64,000 nucleotides of DNA from Advenella sp. FME57 (GCF_014897675.1 NZ_JABUXU010000010.1:62001-126000); one strand, 5' to 3'; counted from the stretch's first letter, positions 18,708-27,959 are shown. Numbers and translations are program-made. Notes: generated from the letters alone by a model not told the origin.

Positions 18708-19667
18708 ATGAAAGCAATCACACTTAACACCTTTGGCGGCCCAGACGCATTTGAACTTTCTGAGGTGCCCAAACCGGTACCTGGAGCAGGGCAAGTTCTG
18801 GTTCGGGTTCACGCAACGTCCATCAACCCCCTGGACTATCAGGTCCGGCGCGGGGACTACCCCGACCTGGTGCCACTTCCGGCCATTACCGGACACGATG
18901 TTTCCGGCGTGGTAGAAGAAATCGGCGCGGGCGTGACCGCCTTCGCCCCAGGTGACGAGGTCTGGTATACGCCCCAAATTTTCGATGGTCCGGGAAGCTA
19001 TGCCGAGTACCACGTTGCTGCCGAAAGCATCATAGGCAAGAAACCCGCTACGCTGAGTCATCTTGAAGCCGCTAGCCTGACCCTGGTCGGAGGAACCGCG
19101 TGGGAAGCGCTTGTTGTGCGTGCGGGCTTGCGAGTAGGGGAAAGCATTCTGATACACGGCGGCGCAGGGGGGGTAGGGCACGTGGCCATTCAACTTGCGA
19201 AGGCCATCGGTGCGAGGGTAATAACCACTGTACGTGAGGCAAATTTTGACTTCGCGCGCAGCATGGGCGCCGATGTTGTCATTGACTATGCGAAAGAAGA
19301 TTATGTGGCGGCCGTGATGCGTGAAACAGCAGGCCAGGGCGTTGATGTTGTTTTCGATACGATCGGTGGCGACACCCTTGCCCGTTCTCCTGATGTGCTC
19401 GCACAGCTGGGTCGCCTGGTCTCTATCGTTGATATCGCGCAACCACAAAACCTCATTAACGCCTGGGGCAAGAATGCGAGTTATCACTTTGTGTTCACAA
19501 GACAGAATCGCGGCAAGCTGGATGAACTGAGCGCGCTGGTTGAACGCGGGCAGCTGCGGCCCCATGTTGGAGCCACTTATTCGTTAGCTGATATTGCTCT
19601 TGCGCATGCTCGCTTGGAAAGTGCTAATAATGGGTTGCGGGGGAAGATTGCTATTGCTGTGGTGTAG
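18708..19667 (+). CDS. NADPH:quinone oxidoreductase-type MDR enzyme
   Basis: 319-residue medium-chain dehydrogenase/reductase without zinc ligands, of the QOR group. It has [19 protein letters not shown], the [18 protein letters not shown] loop, and the NADPH motif [20 protein letters not shown]. These enzymes reduce quinones or reactive enones with NADPH. It follows arsR by 60 bases with an ArsR-type operator between, so its expression is probably induced when the repressor binds its ligand, perhaps a reactive electrophile. A truncated relative is at 9760. Confidence 0.9.
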   Translation: MKAITLNTFGGPDAFELSEVPKPVPGAGQVLVRVHATSINPLDYQVRRGDYPDLVPLPAITGHDVSGVVEEIGAGVTAFAPGDEVWYTPQIFDGPGSYAEYHVAAESIIGKKPATLSHLEAASLTLVGGTAWEALVVRAGLRVGESILIHGGAGGVGHVAIQLAKAIGARVITTVREANFDFARSMGADVVIDYAKEDYVAAVMRETAGQGVDVVFDTIGGDTLARSPDVLAQLGRLVSIVDIAQPQNLINAWGKNASYHFVFTRQNRGKLDELSALVERGQLRPHVGATYSLADIALAHARLESANNGLRGKIAIAVV

Positions 19668-19685
19668 TGAGAGGATCCGGGCGCT

Positions 19686-19705
19686 GTATACGCTTAGACG
19701 TATAC
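19686..19705. terminator. Small hairpin after the oxidoreductase gene
   Basis: GTATACG (19686-19692) and CGTATAC (19699-19705) are exact complements around six bases, starting 19 bases after the stop. There is no T run, so its role as a terminator is uncertain. The rest of the gap to 19851 shows no gene. Confidence 0.4.
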
Positions 19706-19851
19706 GGGGTCTGCGAAAGGACGATCACGTCATTGCCGGATATGGCCGAAGCGGAAAACATCCGCAATCCCGTTGCAAACTCATTAAATATCAATGACAG
19801 GATTGAGGTGATTCCAGACGTCTCGGCCATGTCCGGCGCTTGGACAGTTTT

Positions 19852-20187
19852 TTATGAACCAATGATAAGATTTTCAAAGACTGTGAAGGTTTTTATTTTT
19901 CCAATGAATGTAGCTCCATCCGCATGAAGTCGTTTTGCTTCGGGCGAGAGATTAGCTTTTTTAAGAGCATCAATGTCGTCATACCAAATCTCAGCGATAC
20001 CATCAATATCGGCTTCGATAACCGGAATGTCTTGCCGGAAACGCTCCTCCACAATATTGGATTGGATATAACGCCGAAGGCCCGGAACGGCATGCGCCAA
20101 TGGGGCGTGTTTTTCCACCCAATGGGTCATGAATTCTTCGTGTGACATGCCTTCTTTTCGTGTAAGCAACGAAATACTTTTGATCAT
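19852..20187 (-). CDS. EthD-domain protein
   Basis: 111-residue ferredoxin-like (dimeric alpha-beta barrel) protein of the EthD group: MIKSISLLTRKEGMSHEEFM, HWVEKHAPLAHAVPGLRRYI and a C-terminal ENLIIGS. Members act as small isomerases/decarboxylating enzymes or accessory factors in ether and aromatic degradation. It lies 22 bases downstream of the Bug receptor gene on the same strand, so the two are probably one transcript. The specific reaction is not known. Confidence 0.85.
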   Translation of the reverse strand: MIKSISLLTRKEGMSHEEFMTHWVEKHAPLAHAVPGLRRYIQSNIVEERFRQDIPVIEADIDGIAEIWYDDIDALKKANLSPEAKRLHADGATFIGKIKTFTVFENLIIGS

Positions 20188-20209
20188 TTAGAGTTTCCCC
20201 GAGTGTAAA

Positions 20210-21178
20210 TTACTGTACAACAATATCAGCCGTTTTTATGACGGTTGTCCATAGTTTAGAATCGTTCGTGATTCGTTCGCCTAATTCACTGGATGTACTG
20301 GAAGCTGCGTCCATGCCCAGAGTGTGAAGACCGTCCTTGTACTTGGAGGATTCGGCAACTGTTTTGACGGCCGCGTTAAGTTTTTCGATCACTTCTGCGG
20401 GTGTTCCAGCGGGTGCGAAAACCCCATACCAGCTAAGTGGTTCAAAACCCTTTAAGCCCAATTCAGCAAAGGTAGGAGTGTCGGGAAGGGTATTTATTCG
20501 TTTACTGGAAGTGACGGCAAGAGCGCGCAAATTTCCCGCTTTAAGCTGTTCCTGACCTGCCACGGCCGCATCCACGACAAACGTAATTCTGCCGCCAATG
20601 ACATCAATGAGTGCTGGCGCTGTTCCCTTGTAAGGGATGTGCTGAATATCGATGTTCGCACGGTTCTTTAGCAATTCACCCCATAAGTGCCCTGAACTTC
20701 CGGGGCCGGCTGAGCCGAAAGTGACCGTGCCGGGATTCGCCTTTGCATATGAAAGCAAATCATTCAGCTCTTTTGCGGGAAAATCTTTATCAGTGAACAG
20801 TGCGCTGGCAAATGTTGAAGTCAGACTAATCGGTGCTAATTGGCTGACTTTATAGCTTAATTTCTCTCCAAAAAGAGCGGGGTTAACCGTCATCATTCCT
20901 GCTGAAGAATATAACAGCGTATATCCGTCTGGGTTTGCATTGGCAACGAACGAGGCTCCGATGGCGCCGCTTGCTCCTCCCTTGTTTTCGATATAGATTT
21001 TTTGATTAAGTTCTTTTGACAACTCGTCGGCAAACAATCTTGCTGAGGTAGTGGCCGATCCGCCTGGAGCGAAAGGAACAACTAATCGGATTCCCTTTTC
21101 CGGATATTCTGCGTAAGCAACCGAGGACGCAATTGCCAATAAGCTTATTGCTATACCTGACTTGATTAATAATTTCAT
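20210..21178 (-). CDS. Bug-type tripartite tricarboxylate receptor (periplasmic)
   Basis: 322-residue extracytoplasmic solute receptor of the Bug/TctC family. A signal peptide covers residues 1-23 (ending VAYA), and the mature start YPEKGIRLVVPFAPGG has the conserved carboxylate-binding loop. DIQHIPYKGTAPALIDVIGG and NTLPDTPTFAEL are family hallmarks. No TctA/TctB membrane genes are nearby, as is usual for orphan Bug receptors in this bacterial group. A ligand cannot be assigned; it is adjacent to an EthD-domain gene. Confidence 0.92.
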   Translation of the reverse strand: MKLLIKSGIAISLLAIASSVAYAEYPEKGIRLVVPFAPGGSATTSARLFADELSKELNQKIYIENKGGASGAIGASFVANANPDGYTLLYSSAGMMTVNPALFGEKLSYKVSQLAPISLTSTFASALFTDKDFPAKELNDLLSYAKANPGTVTFGSAGPGSSGHLWGELLKNRANIDIQHIPYKGTAPALIDVIGGRITFVVDAAVAGQEQLKAGNLRALAVTSSKRINTLPDTPTFAELGLKGFEPLSWYGVFAPAGTPAEVIEKLNAAVKTVAESSKYKDGLHTLGMDAASSTSSELGERITNDSKLWTTVIKTADIVVQ

Positions 21179-21235
21179 AAAGATTCCGTGCGTATAGAAC
21201 TGATTTAAGCCGAATTTATTTGATCATTGAAGTAT

Positions 21236-21429
21236 CTAGAGATACGTTTTGATTGCATCAGCAATGGCGTCAGGCTGTTCTGGCAACAGAGCGTGGCCGC
21301 ATCAGCAATTTGAGCGGTGGTTACACGCTCATCTCCCCGGTCGTGGCTAAATTGCCAGCCATCCTCTTTGGGCGATTCTGCCATGGCTAGATTCGACCCG
21401 ACCAAGTATGCCAAACCAAAAATGTGCAA
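21236..21429 (-). pseudogene. Alpha/beta-hydrolase C-terminal relic (frameshifted)
   Basis: On the - strand one frame reads YLVGSNLAMAESP and RGDERVTTAQIADA, and a neighbouring frame then gives HALLPEQPDAIADAIKTYL and a TAG at 21236-21238. Both pieces resemble the last third of an enol-lactonase-like alpha/beta hydrolase. A deletion and a frame change between them have removed the middle. The N-terminal part is absent. The remaining gap (21430-21716) is AT-rich and holds no gene. Confidence 0.6.
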
Positions 21430-21716
21430 TAAGCCTCATCAAAAACCTCCTCATTAATTTGTTCTTTGTTCGCAGCTGCACACCGTATTTGAATCGTGAT
21501 GTGAGCGACCGAGTTCTTATATTCAAATTGTTGTCGGAAATGCTAATCTGTTTTGATATTTATGTCAATAAATTATACTATTGACCTTTATGAGGCATAA
21601 TATTTAAACTTTCGAACTGTTGACTTTTTCCAATCCAAGTCATGACCAAGGCGACGAAAAAATTGTGAACAATAGCGGTGCTATGATTTTCCGGCAATTA
21701 TAAAAAGGAGACATAA

Positions 21717-22739
21717 ATGAAATTTTTAGGATTGATGGCAACTTTGGGTGTGTCAATTTCTTTGTTCGGCTGCGCATCCAATAAGACTGAAACCGGCCCG
21801 ATGACCATTGCTAAACAAGGCAGCTTCTTTGTTGGCGGAAAAAATATCAAATCAAATTCGGTATCAAACTTACCCATCTACTCATCATCGGGAACAATTG
21901 CGGTAGACCAAGTATATGTCCACTACCAAAAACCGACAGATGCAAAAAATACATCTGTAGTCTTAATCCATGGTTGTTGCTTGACCGGCAAGACTTGGGA
22001 GTCTACTCCGGATGGCCGAATGGGATGGGATGAATTATTCGTACGGAATGGTTTTTCTACGTATGTCGTGGATCAAGCCTCGCGAGGTCGGTCTGCCGCC
22101 GATCCATCGACCCTCATTGCAGTCAAAGGTGGTCGCCTGACTTCTAAGCAATTGCCGATGGTGAATCACGTATCGCAGGAGGATGCGTGGGAGGTTTTCC
22201 GCTTCGGACCCAAATATCCAGAAGTTTATCCTGGCATGCAATTCCCACTAGATGCTCAGGCAGAGTTCTGGAAGCAAATGGTTCCAGACTGGATAAGAGC
22301 ATTACCCAAACCAACTCCCACGGTGCCAGCATTGTCTGAACTGGCTCAGAAAATCAATGGCGCAGTGCTTATTAGCCACTCCCAATCTGGCATTTTCCCT
22401 TTTGAGACGGCAAAATTGAACCCTGCTGGCATCCGTGGAATTGTATCGATTGAACCAGGCGCGTGCCCTGCAGCAGATGAAGACTTGTCTTATCTGAAAG
22501 GTATCCCTGTATTGGTTCTTTGGGGCGATTATGTGAACAAATCCCCACGCTGGGAACCGCGGTTAAAGGCATGCAAGGAATTCGTAGTTGCAGCGAATAA
22601 AGCAGGAGTCAAAGCGCAAAATGTGATGTTGAGCGATTTAGGCATGACTGGTGCGTCGCATATGCTCATGCAGGACAAGAATAGCATTCTGATAGGTAAA
22701 TGGTTGATCGGTTGGATTAATCAGAACGTGAAAAGCTGA
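21717..22739 (+). CDS. Alpha/beta-hydrolase lipoprotein (esterase-like)
   Basis: 340 residues with a lipoprotein signal: hydrophobic residues 5-17 and the lipobox LFGC with cysteine 19, so it should be anchored in the periplasm. The hydrolase core has VVLIHGCCLTGKTWES (oxyanion region), the nucleophile elbow ISHSQSG (serine in SHSQS), and a C-terminal histidine in GASHMLMQ. It resembles secreted esterases of unknown substrate near Bug receptors. The start has AAAAAGGAG seven bases upstream. The gene is AT-richer than its neighbours. A pseudogene of another hydrolase lies just upstream on the other strand. Confidence 0.85.
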   Translation: MKFLGLMATLGVSISLFGCASNKTETGPMTIAKQGSFFVGGKNIKSNSVSNLPIYSSSGTIAVDQVYVHYQKPTDAKNTSVVLIHGCCLTGKTWESTPDGRMGWDELFVRNGFSTYVVDQASRGRSAADPSTLIAVKGGRLTSKQLPMVNHVSQEDAWEVFRFGPKYPEVYPGMQFPLDAQAEFWKQMVPDWIRALPKPTPTVPALSELAQKINGAVLISHSQSGIFPFETAKLNPAGIRGIVSIEPGACPAADEDLSYLKGIPVLVLWGDYVNKSPRWEPRLKACKEFVVAANKAGVKAQNVMLSDLGMTGASHMLMQDKNSILIGKWLIGWINQNVKS

Positions 22740-22802
22740 TTTTTCTATCCGAGTTTTTACATATAGCGGCGCTCTGCGCGTTCCGTTACGGAATGCGGAA
22801 AA

Positions 22803-22830
22803 GACATTGGCCGCCCAAGCGGTCAATGTC
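22803..22830 (+). terminator. Hairpin terminator after the hydrolase gene
   Basis: GACATTGGCCGC (22803-22814) pairs with GCGGTCAATGTC (22819-22830) over 12 positions, one of them G-T, around a CCAA loop. TTTT follows after four bases. It separates the + strand hydrolase from the convergent Bug gene. Confidence 0.6.
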
Positions 22831-22855
22831 AATGCGTTTTGTTCGCCCGTAAACT

Positions 22856-23851
22856 CTACTCCATCTTGATCCCGCTTTGTTTGGCGACTTTCCCCCATTT
22901 TTCGTATTCAGATTGGAAAAATGCGGTGAATTGTTGTGGGGTGCCCCCTTTGACCTCCATGCCTTGAGCTAGTATAGTTTTGTTGAACTTAGGGTCGGCA
23001 AGGACTATATCCAAAGCGTCGGAAAGTTTTTGCACTACGTTCGCGTCGATTTTTTCTGGCCCGAGAAGGCCGAACCAAGTCTGCGCGTCAAACCCCTCGA
23101 TTCCTGCTTCAGCGATGGTGGGTACATCAGGGACTAGTGATGATCGTTTAGAGGAGGTGACTGCAATGGGAAATGCTTTTCCGGATTTGACCGGAGGAAG
23201 CGCAGTAACCAGAACATCAAACATCATGTCAATCTGTCCCCCCATCAGATCAGTCAATGCTGGGGCACTGCCCTTGTAGGGTACGTGGACGATATCAACC
23301 TGGGCTAGAGATTTGAACAGTTCGCCTGCTAAATGAGCTGCACTTCCAACGCCGAATGATCCGTATGTTAGCTCCTTGGGTTTGCTCTTGGCGAGTTTAA
23401 TGAGCGATGCCAAGTCATTCCCCTTTGGCTTTTTGTTGACGATCAGCAGCAGTGGGGCGGCTGAAACAAGCTTTATAGTCTTGAAGGACTTGATGGGATC
23501 ATACGAAAGCTTCGAATAGCTGTGGGGAGTCACTGTCAAAGGGCCTGCCGCGCTGAACAGTAAGGTGTATCCATCAGGGGCAGCCTGCGCAACATGCGAA
23601 TGTGCAATCTGCCCTCCTGCTCCTGGGCGGTTTACTACCAGAAACGGCTGATGTAACTGTTCGGACAAGCCTTTTGCCACAAGGCGAGCGGTTGAATCGG
23701 TTGAACCTCCTGCGGAATAAGGAACAATTATCTCTACTGGCTTATTGGGATAGTTCTGAGCGAAAGCTGCGTGGGATGCCACTCCGGAAATCAGGCAGCA
23801 GCTCCAGAAAACACGTTTTACGACTTTCAAGTGGGATATTGCACTAGACAT
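22856..23851 (-). CDS. Bug-type tripartite tricarboxylate receptor
   Basis: 331 residues from the ATG at 23851, with AAAGGA upstream; the frame is open 32 codons further. A signal peptide (residues 1-32, ending AAFAQ) leads to NYPNKPVEIIVPYSAGGSTD, the Bug carboxylate loop. VDIVHVPYKGSAPALTDLMG and SLVPDVPTIAEAG are family motifs. It is the last gene of the - strand cluster CoA-transferase / two MaoC proteins / Fe-ADH, so it probably imports the acid that the cluster activates and degrades. The ligand is unknown. Confidence 0.92.
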   Translation of the reverse strand: MSSAISHLKVVKRVFWSCCLISGVASHAAFAQNYPNKPVEIIVPYSAGGSTDSTARLVAKGLSEQLHQPFLVVNRPGAGGQIAHSHVAQAAPDGYTLLFSAAGPLTVTPHSYSKLSYDPIKSFKTIKLVSAAPLLLIVNKKPKGNDLASLIKLAKSKPKELTYGSFGVGSAAHLAGELFKSLAQVDIVHVPYKGSAPALTDLMGGQIDMMFDVLVTALPPVKSGKAFPIAVTSSKRSSLVPDVPTIAEAGIEGFDAQTWFGLLGPEKIDANVVQKLSDALDIVLADPKFNKTILAQGMEVKGGTPQQFTAFFQSEYEKWGKVAKQSGIKME

Positions 23852-23903
23852 GAATAATTCCTTTGTTAGTCGGTCAATCGGCCGCTTCTTTAGCCGGTAA
23901 CTA

Positions 23904-24953
23904 CTAGAGGTTGCCGGTAAAAACAGCGTGCATGAGTCGTTGAGCACGATCGCGATCGAGTGCGGCTGGGTTAAATTTCAGGTGATGTGCTGCCATCAAT
24001 GAATCAGTCAATGGCTCCATGGTTTTCCATGAAACCCCTAGGCTATTAAGGCTGCGGGGGAGCTGAAGCGTGTCGATAAGTTCTTGTGATAGCGCTACAA
24101 TATCGTTTACGCGGAAAGCTTCCTCTACAAGGCGAATGGCCTGTGGTGCCATTTCACGGTTGATGGCAAGCGTTTTGGGTAGAGCGATAGCATTGATCAC
24201 CCCATGGGTAAGCCCGGTGGCACCACCCACGACATGACAGACGGCATGATGCAAACCGAGTCCGCAAGCATTGATGGAAAATCCTGCCAGACTTGCGGCT
24301 TCGAAAAGTTGTAATCTTATGGTGCCGTCTAGCGGCTTCCCGTATGATTGCTTTAGTAGGGTGGGCCACATTCTTCCTGCTTGCATGGCCGCAGATTTAC
24401 CAAACCAATTGGACTTCACGCTGTAAAAGGCTTCGATGCAATGTGCCCAGGAATTAATCCCGCTTGCAGCTAGCTCATGGCGAGGAAGTGACTCGAGCAG
24501 CTCTGGATCATAAATCACCGTGCTGGCCAGGTATTGGCGGCCTCCTTTGCCTTCCTTTGTGCCGGATACGGTACGAATACCATATACATTGGTCATTTCG
24601 CCACCGCCCAACGAGGTGGGTATTGCGATAAATGTCGCTGGTACCGAATCCAGCACCCCTTTCACCAAGTCAATGGCGCTTCCGCTGCCAATGCCAATGA
24701 TGATATCCGGCTTGAACGCTTTGGCCAATACTGTACTTTGGTTCAGTACCAACGCCGGAGTGTGGGGCAGGGAGCCCGAGAATACCGTTACTTCAGCCTG
24801 TGGGAAAAGAGCGCTCCAGTCGGCGAGTGCTACGCTGCGGGAAGAACCAACGACCAGAATGCGCTTGCCGACTATGTCTTTCAATGCATCTTGAAACTTT
24901 CCCAGGAGAATGATCTGAGCCGGGAAATGCATCTTGGTGATCGGATTTCTCAT
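23904..24953 (-). CDS. Iron-containing alcohol dehydrogenase (maleylacetate-reductase-like)
   Basis: 349 residues of the group-III Fe-ADH / maleylacetate reductase fold. The NAD loop is IIIGIGSGSAIDLVKGV, the substrate/metal region has AIPTSLGGGEMTN, and metal-binding histidines are in NSWAHCIEAFYS and GLGLHHAVCHVVGG. Maleylacetate reductase is possible, but the neighbours (CoA-transferase, MaoC hydratases) point to a hydroxy-acid or alcohol oxidation. It overlaps the upstream MaoC gene by four bases and so is co-translated. Confidence 0.86.
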   Translation of the reverse strand: MRNPITKMHFPAQIILLGKFQDALKDIVGKRILVVGSSRSVALADWSALFPQAEVTVFSGSLPHTPALVLNQSTVLAKAFKPDIIIGIGSGSAIDLVKGVLDSVPATFIAIPTSLGGGEMTNVYGIRTVSGTKEGKGGRQYLASTVIYDPELLESLPRHELAASGINSWAHCIEAFYSVKSNWFGKSAAMQAGRMWPTLLKQSYGKPLDGTIRLQLFEAASLAGFSINACGLGLHHAVCHVVGGATGLTHGVINAIALPKTLAINREMAPQAIRLVEEAFRVNDIVALSQELIDTLQLPRSLNSLGVSWKTMEPLTDSLMAAHHLKFNPAALDRDRAQRLMHAVFTGNL

Positions 24954-25291
24954 GTGTTCACCAGTCTGGCATAACCGATCATTGTGGTGCCCTGTGCTAC
25001 TCGTCCTTCAATTGTTCCATCATCGTCAATGGTTACGACAAGTTGATCTCCGGGGCAGACGGGAGCAATCCATTTGGTATAGAGCTCGCCCTCGGTAAAC
25101 CAGCGCTCCCCATACATTTGTGCTGCCAGACCAGCCGCGTATCCCATGACATTAAGGCCATGCGCTAAGGTACCTCTAAACCCCCGGGACTTGGCCAGTT
25201 CGTCGTCATAATGAATAGTATCGTTGTCGCCATTGATTACGCCGTATTGGTCAATAATGGCTTGCGTCATTTCAATTTTTTTTTCCAGCAT
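24950..25291 (-). CDS. MaoC-like hotdog dehydratase/hydratase
   Basis: 113 residues from the ATG at 25291, which has AAGGAA upstream. The hydratase-2 motif is NDNDTIHYDDELAKSRGFRG followed by TLAHGLNVMGYAAG. The Asp/His pair of this motif is the catalytic pair of R-specific enoyl-CoA hydratases. With the neighbouring FAS1-type dehydratase-like protein it probably forms a two-subunit hydratase acting on an acyl-CoA produced by the cluster's CoA-transferase. It overlaps the Fe-ADH gene by four bases. Confidence 0.85.
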   Translation of the reverse strand: MLEKKIEMTQAIIDQYGVINGDNDTIHYDDELAKSRGFRGTLAHGLNVMGYAAGLAAQMYGERWFTEGELYTKWIAPVCPGDQLVVTIDDDGTIEGRVAQGTTMIGYARLVNT

Positions 25292-25301
25292 GGTGGGTTC
25301 C

Positions 25302-25751
25302 TTATTCGGGTAAATGCAAGGTATGGTTGGCCTCAGCCACAATTGTTCCGTCTGTCTTTCGGAACTGTGCAGAGAATCTGAGCCATTTACGGCCACGTTT
25401 TTCAAATTTCTCTGTCACTTTTCCTGATGCGATAAGATCAGTCGTCTCATCGGCAAAGATGGGGCTACGCCATTTCCATAACTGGTCGTATACAACAATG
25501 CCTTGAATCGGGGGGTAGCGTCGATACAGAACGGCTAACAGGTACACGGAAAGCACATTTGGCGCACACACATTTCGGCCATTGAGGGAATAGTTTTTTT
25601 CCTGCTCGTCAATGGCTTCAAGATATTCAGTATTGATTTCCGGCGTAATGGAAAATGCCATGTCAGGCAGTTCCGCGCCTATTTCGAAAATTTCGTAAGG
25701 CGTGCCGGGCTGATCGCCCTCACGCGGTTTAACTTCACTTGGACGTGTCAT
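25302..25751 (-). CDS. MaoC N-terminal-domain protein (FAS1-type dehydratase region)
   Basis: 149 residues with the MaoC-dehydratase N-terminal hotdog fold: TPYEIFEIGAELPDMAF at the N-terminus, SVYLLAVLYRRYPP, and a C-terminal SAQFRKTDGTIVAEANHTL. This domain usually lacks the catalytic Asp/His pair and partners with a catalytic MaoC, here the next gene 10 bases on. The start overlaps the CoA-transferase stop (ATGA). The call is by fold and context; the substrate is inferred to be an acyl-CoA. Confidence 0.82.
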   Translation of the reverse strand: MTRPSEVKPREGDQPGTPYEIFEIGAELPDMAFSITPEINTEYLEAIDEQEKNYSLNGRNVCAPNVLSVYLLAVLYRRYPPIQGIVVYDQLWKWRSPIFADETTDLIASGKVTEKFEKRGRKWLRFSAQFRKTDGTIVAEANHTLHLPE

Positions 25752-26947
25752 AGCTTCTCTCCTTGTTTAAAGATCGCCCCTTTGCTTTTCAGAAAGGTAA
25801 GTTTTGCTTCGTTGTACCCGCAAAGGCGAGTCAAGATTTCATCTGTGTCCGCTCCTAACTGTGGCGGATAACATAACGATTCAGCGTTTTCGTATTTGAA
25901 AGGATTTCCCAGAAATTCGATGTCATTACCTGATTCAGGATGACTCAACGTTTCGACCATGGAACGCAATGCAGTAAGAGGTTGAGATAATGCTTCCGCT
26001 ACATTTAGGACCGGCGCGGCGGGAATACGGGCGTCAAACAGTTCTGCAGTCCATTGATCTCGATTTTTAAGGCGGAACAGCTCCGTCAGGACTTGTGCCA
26101 GCATATCGACGTTCTTGATTCGATCCGCCGAGCTAGTGAAGCGAGGATCGTTGGCGAGATCGGGCCTGCCTATCGCATTGCAAAACTTATTCCAAAATGC
26201 ATCTCCTGTTGGGGAAATGACTAGCGGCTTTCCGTCAGCGCACAGAAATGATTCGCTGGGTGCGATCATCGGGTGTCTTGATCCGTGCGCCTGCGGAATA
26301 TCACCTGAAATAAAGTAGTTCTGCGCTTGCCACGTTAGAAGTGCTAACTGACAATCCAGCAACGAAATTTGAACTGATCGACCCTTTCCATTCAAAGTGG
26401 CCGAAAGCAGAGCGCCCAAAGTGGCAAGGGCCAAATAAAGTCCGCCTGCAAGATCTGCTATCTGGTAACCGGCTCGCACAGGCTTTCCTTCGTGTTCACC
26501 GGTAATGCTCATGAACCCACCTAATGCCTGGACAATCAAATCGAAGGCTGGCGCGTTCGAGTAGGGTGGAGCATCGTGGAACCCAATAAGTTGACCAACA
26601 ACAATTTTTGGATTAATTGACTTTAATGTATTGAAATCAATACCGAGTTTTTCTGGTACGTTAGGTGCGAATCCGTAAATAACAGCATGGGATTGACGTA
26701 CCAAGTCATGGAGTGCGGCCAGGCCTTCTGATTTTTTAAGATCAAGCGCAATGCTTTTTTTGCCGCGGTTCGCTGAAAGGAAGAACGATGAATCTTGCTC
26801 AAAGAAATAGGGCGGGATGGTGCGCGACATATCACCATCCATAGGTTCAATCTTAATCACTTCTGCGCCTAGCTGAGCGAGGGTTTGGCCGCCGAAAGGA
26901 CCGCCTAATACCCAGCTTAAATCTAATACTCTGACCCCACTCAGCAT
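25748..26947 (-). CDS. CaiB/BaiF family III CoA-transferase
   Basis: 399-residue class III CoA-transferase. Hallmarks: the N-terminal GVRVLDLSWVLGGPFGGQTLAQLGA-type start (visible as RVLDLSWVLGGPFGGQTL), VIKIEPMDGDMSR, the RGKKSIALDLKKSEG segment and the catalytic-aspartate region AFDLIVQALGGFMSITG. It would activate an organic acid by CoA transfer, the entry step for the two MaoC proteins that follow. It is the first gene of the - strand operon, divergent from an IclR regulator, with a shared motif at each side of the intergenic region. Confidence 0.9.
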   Translation of the reverse strand: MLSGVRVLDLSWVLGGPFGGQTLAQLGAEVIKIEPMDGDMSRTIPPYFFEQDSSFFLSANRGKKSIALDLKKSEGLAALHDLVRQSHAVIYGFAPNVPEKLGIDFNTLKSINPKIVVGQLIGFHDAPPYSNAPAFDLIVQALGGFMSITGEHEGKPVRAGYQIADLAGGLYLALATLGALLSATLNGKGRSVQISLLDCQLALLTWQAQNYFISGDIPQAHGSRHPMIAPSESFLCADGKPLVISPTGDAFWNKFCNAIGRPDLANDPRFTSSADRIKNVDMLAQVLTELFRLKNRDQWTAELFDARIPAAPVLNVAEALSQPLTALRSMVETLSHPESGNDIEFLGNPFKYENAESLCYPPQLGADTDEILTRLCGYNEAKLTFLKSKGAIFKQGEKL

Positions 26948-26968
26948 CTTGATATTCCTTTAGATATT

Positions 26969-26985
26969 CCATTATATGGAGTATA
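26969..26985. promoter_or_regulatory. Probable IclR site, CoA-transferase side
   Basis: CCATTATATGGAGTATA, with a CCA-N5-TGG palindromic core. A near copy is at 27076, at the other end of the 146-base divergent region. It lies 22 bases before the CoA-transferase start codon. Confidence 0.5.
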
Positions 26986-27075
26986 ATTTTATGAATCAGT
27001 ATTGATTAAAGCGAGTGTATGTAGTTTTACCTCTAAGGTCAACGAATTGAGCTGTTTTTGAATTGTAATTTAATC

Positions 27076-27092
27076 CCATATAGTGGAGTATA
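27076..27092. promoter_or_regulatory. Probable IclR site, regulator side
   Basis: CCATATAGTGGAGTATA, matching the site at 26969 at 14 of 17 positions, with the same orientation and CCA-N5-TGG core. It overlaps the ribosome site of the iclR gene, which would fit repression of its own synthesis. Confidence 0.5.
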
Positions 27093-27093
27093 T

Positions 27094-27882
27094 ATGACGA
27101 GCCATAAAGACGAAGCGATGGATGAGATCGCCGGAGCCCAGGTAGTGAAGCGCATTAGTGCTTTATTAAAAGCTATAGCATCTCGAAATGCGCAAGGTAG
27201 TAGACTGGTCGATTTATATCGAGCCTTGAATCTTGGACAATCCACTGTTCATCGCTTACTTAAGGCATTAGTAGTGGAAGGTCTGGTTCAGCAAAATATA
27301 GATTCAAAGCGCTATTTTCTGGGGCCGTCGATTTTTGAATTTAGCCTGGCAGTCAAGCCTACGCTGGATATACGCGCTTTGGCGCATGACGCCATGGAGC
27401 GAATCGCCACTTTTTCTGAAGATACTGTATATTTGCTCATCCGCAGCCGATATGAGTCCGTATGCATCGAGCGAATGGAGGGCAGTTATCCTGTGAAAGT
27501 TTTGTCGTTGGATATTGGTGGGCGTCGCCCCTTAGGTGCTAATGCGTCGGGCTTAACCATATTGGGGTCATTGGCGCAGGACGAAATTGATCGCATCATC
27601 GAGCATAACAAGGATATCTATCCTCGCTACGGTATGTTTACGGTCGAAAGGGTGCGCCAGAAACTTGCCGAATTCAAAGAGCATGGATATGTATGTACTC
27701 AACTTGCACCAGGTACGTTGACGGTTGGATTACCTATACTGAGTTCAGATGGCACACCTGTCGCCGCTATTTCAGTAGCCGCAATCGAAGGCCGCATGCA
27801 AGAAAGTAGACAAGAAGAAATTGTCGACTTTGTACGTAACGAAATAGCTAAGCTGCAGCGTATTCTAGCAAAGGCAAATTAG
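27094..27882 (+). CDS. IclR-family regulator of the CoA-transferase cluster
   Basis: 262 residues. The N-terminal winged helix is LLKAIASRNAQGSRLVDLYR and LGQSTVHRLLKALVVEGLV; the effector domain has YLLIRSRYESVCIERMEGSYP and the conserved GRRPLGANASG loop. The start at 27094 (MTSHKDEAMDE) follows GTGGAG. Its divergence from the CoA-transferase operon and the two related sites between them make it the likely local regulator, with the imported acid or its CoA ester as possible ligand (inference). Confidence 0.88.
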   Translation: MTSHKDEAMDEIAGAQVVKRISALLKAIASRNAQGSRLVDLYRALNLGQSTVHRLLKALVVEGLVQQNIDSKRYFLGPSIFEFSLAVKPTLDIRALAHDAMERIATFSEDTVYLLIRSRYESVCIERMEGSYPVKVLSLDIGGRRPLGANASGLTILGSLAQDEIDRIIEHNKDIYPRYGMFTVERVRQKLAEFKEHGYVCTQLAPGTLTVGLPILSSDGTPVAAISVAAIEGRMQESRQEEIVDFVRNEIAKLQRILAKAN

Positions 27883-27959
27883 CTTAGATTAGATATAGTT
27901 CCAGCGCCTTTTGAGGATTTATCGACCGCAGGGTATGAATTCGCTCAGGCGCAACTGGG

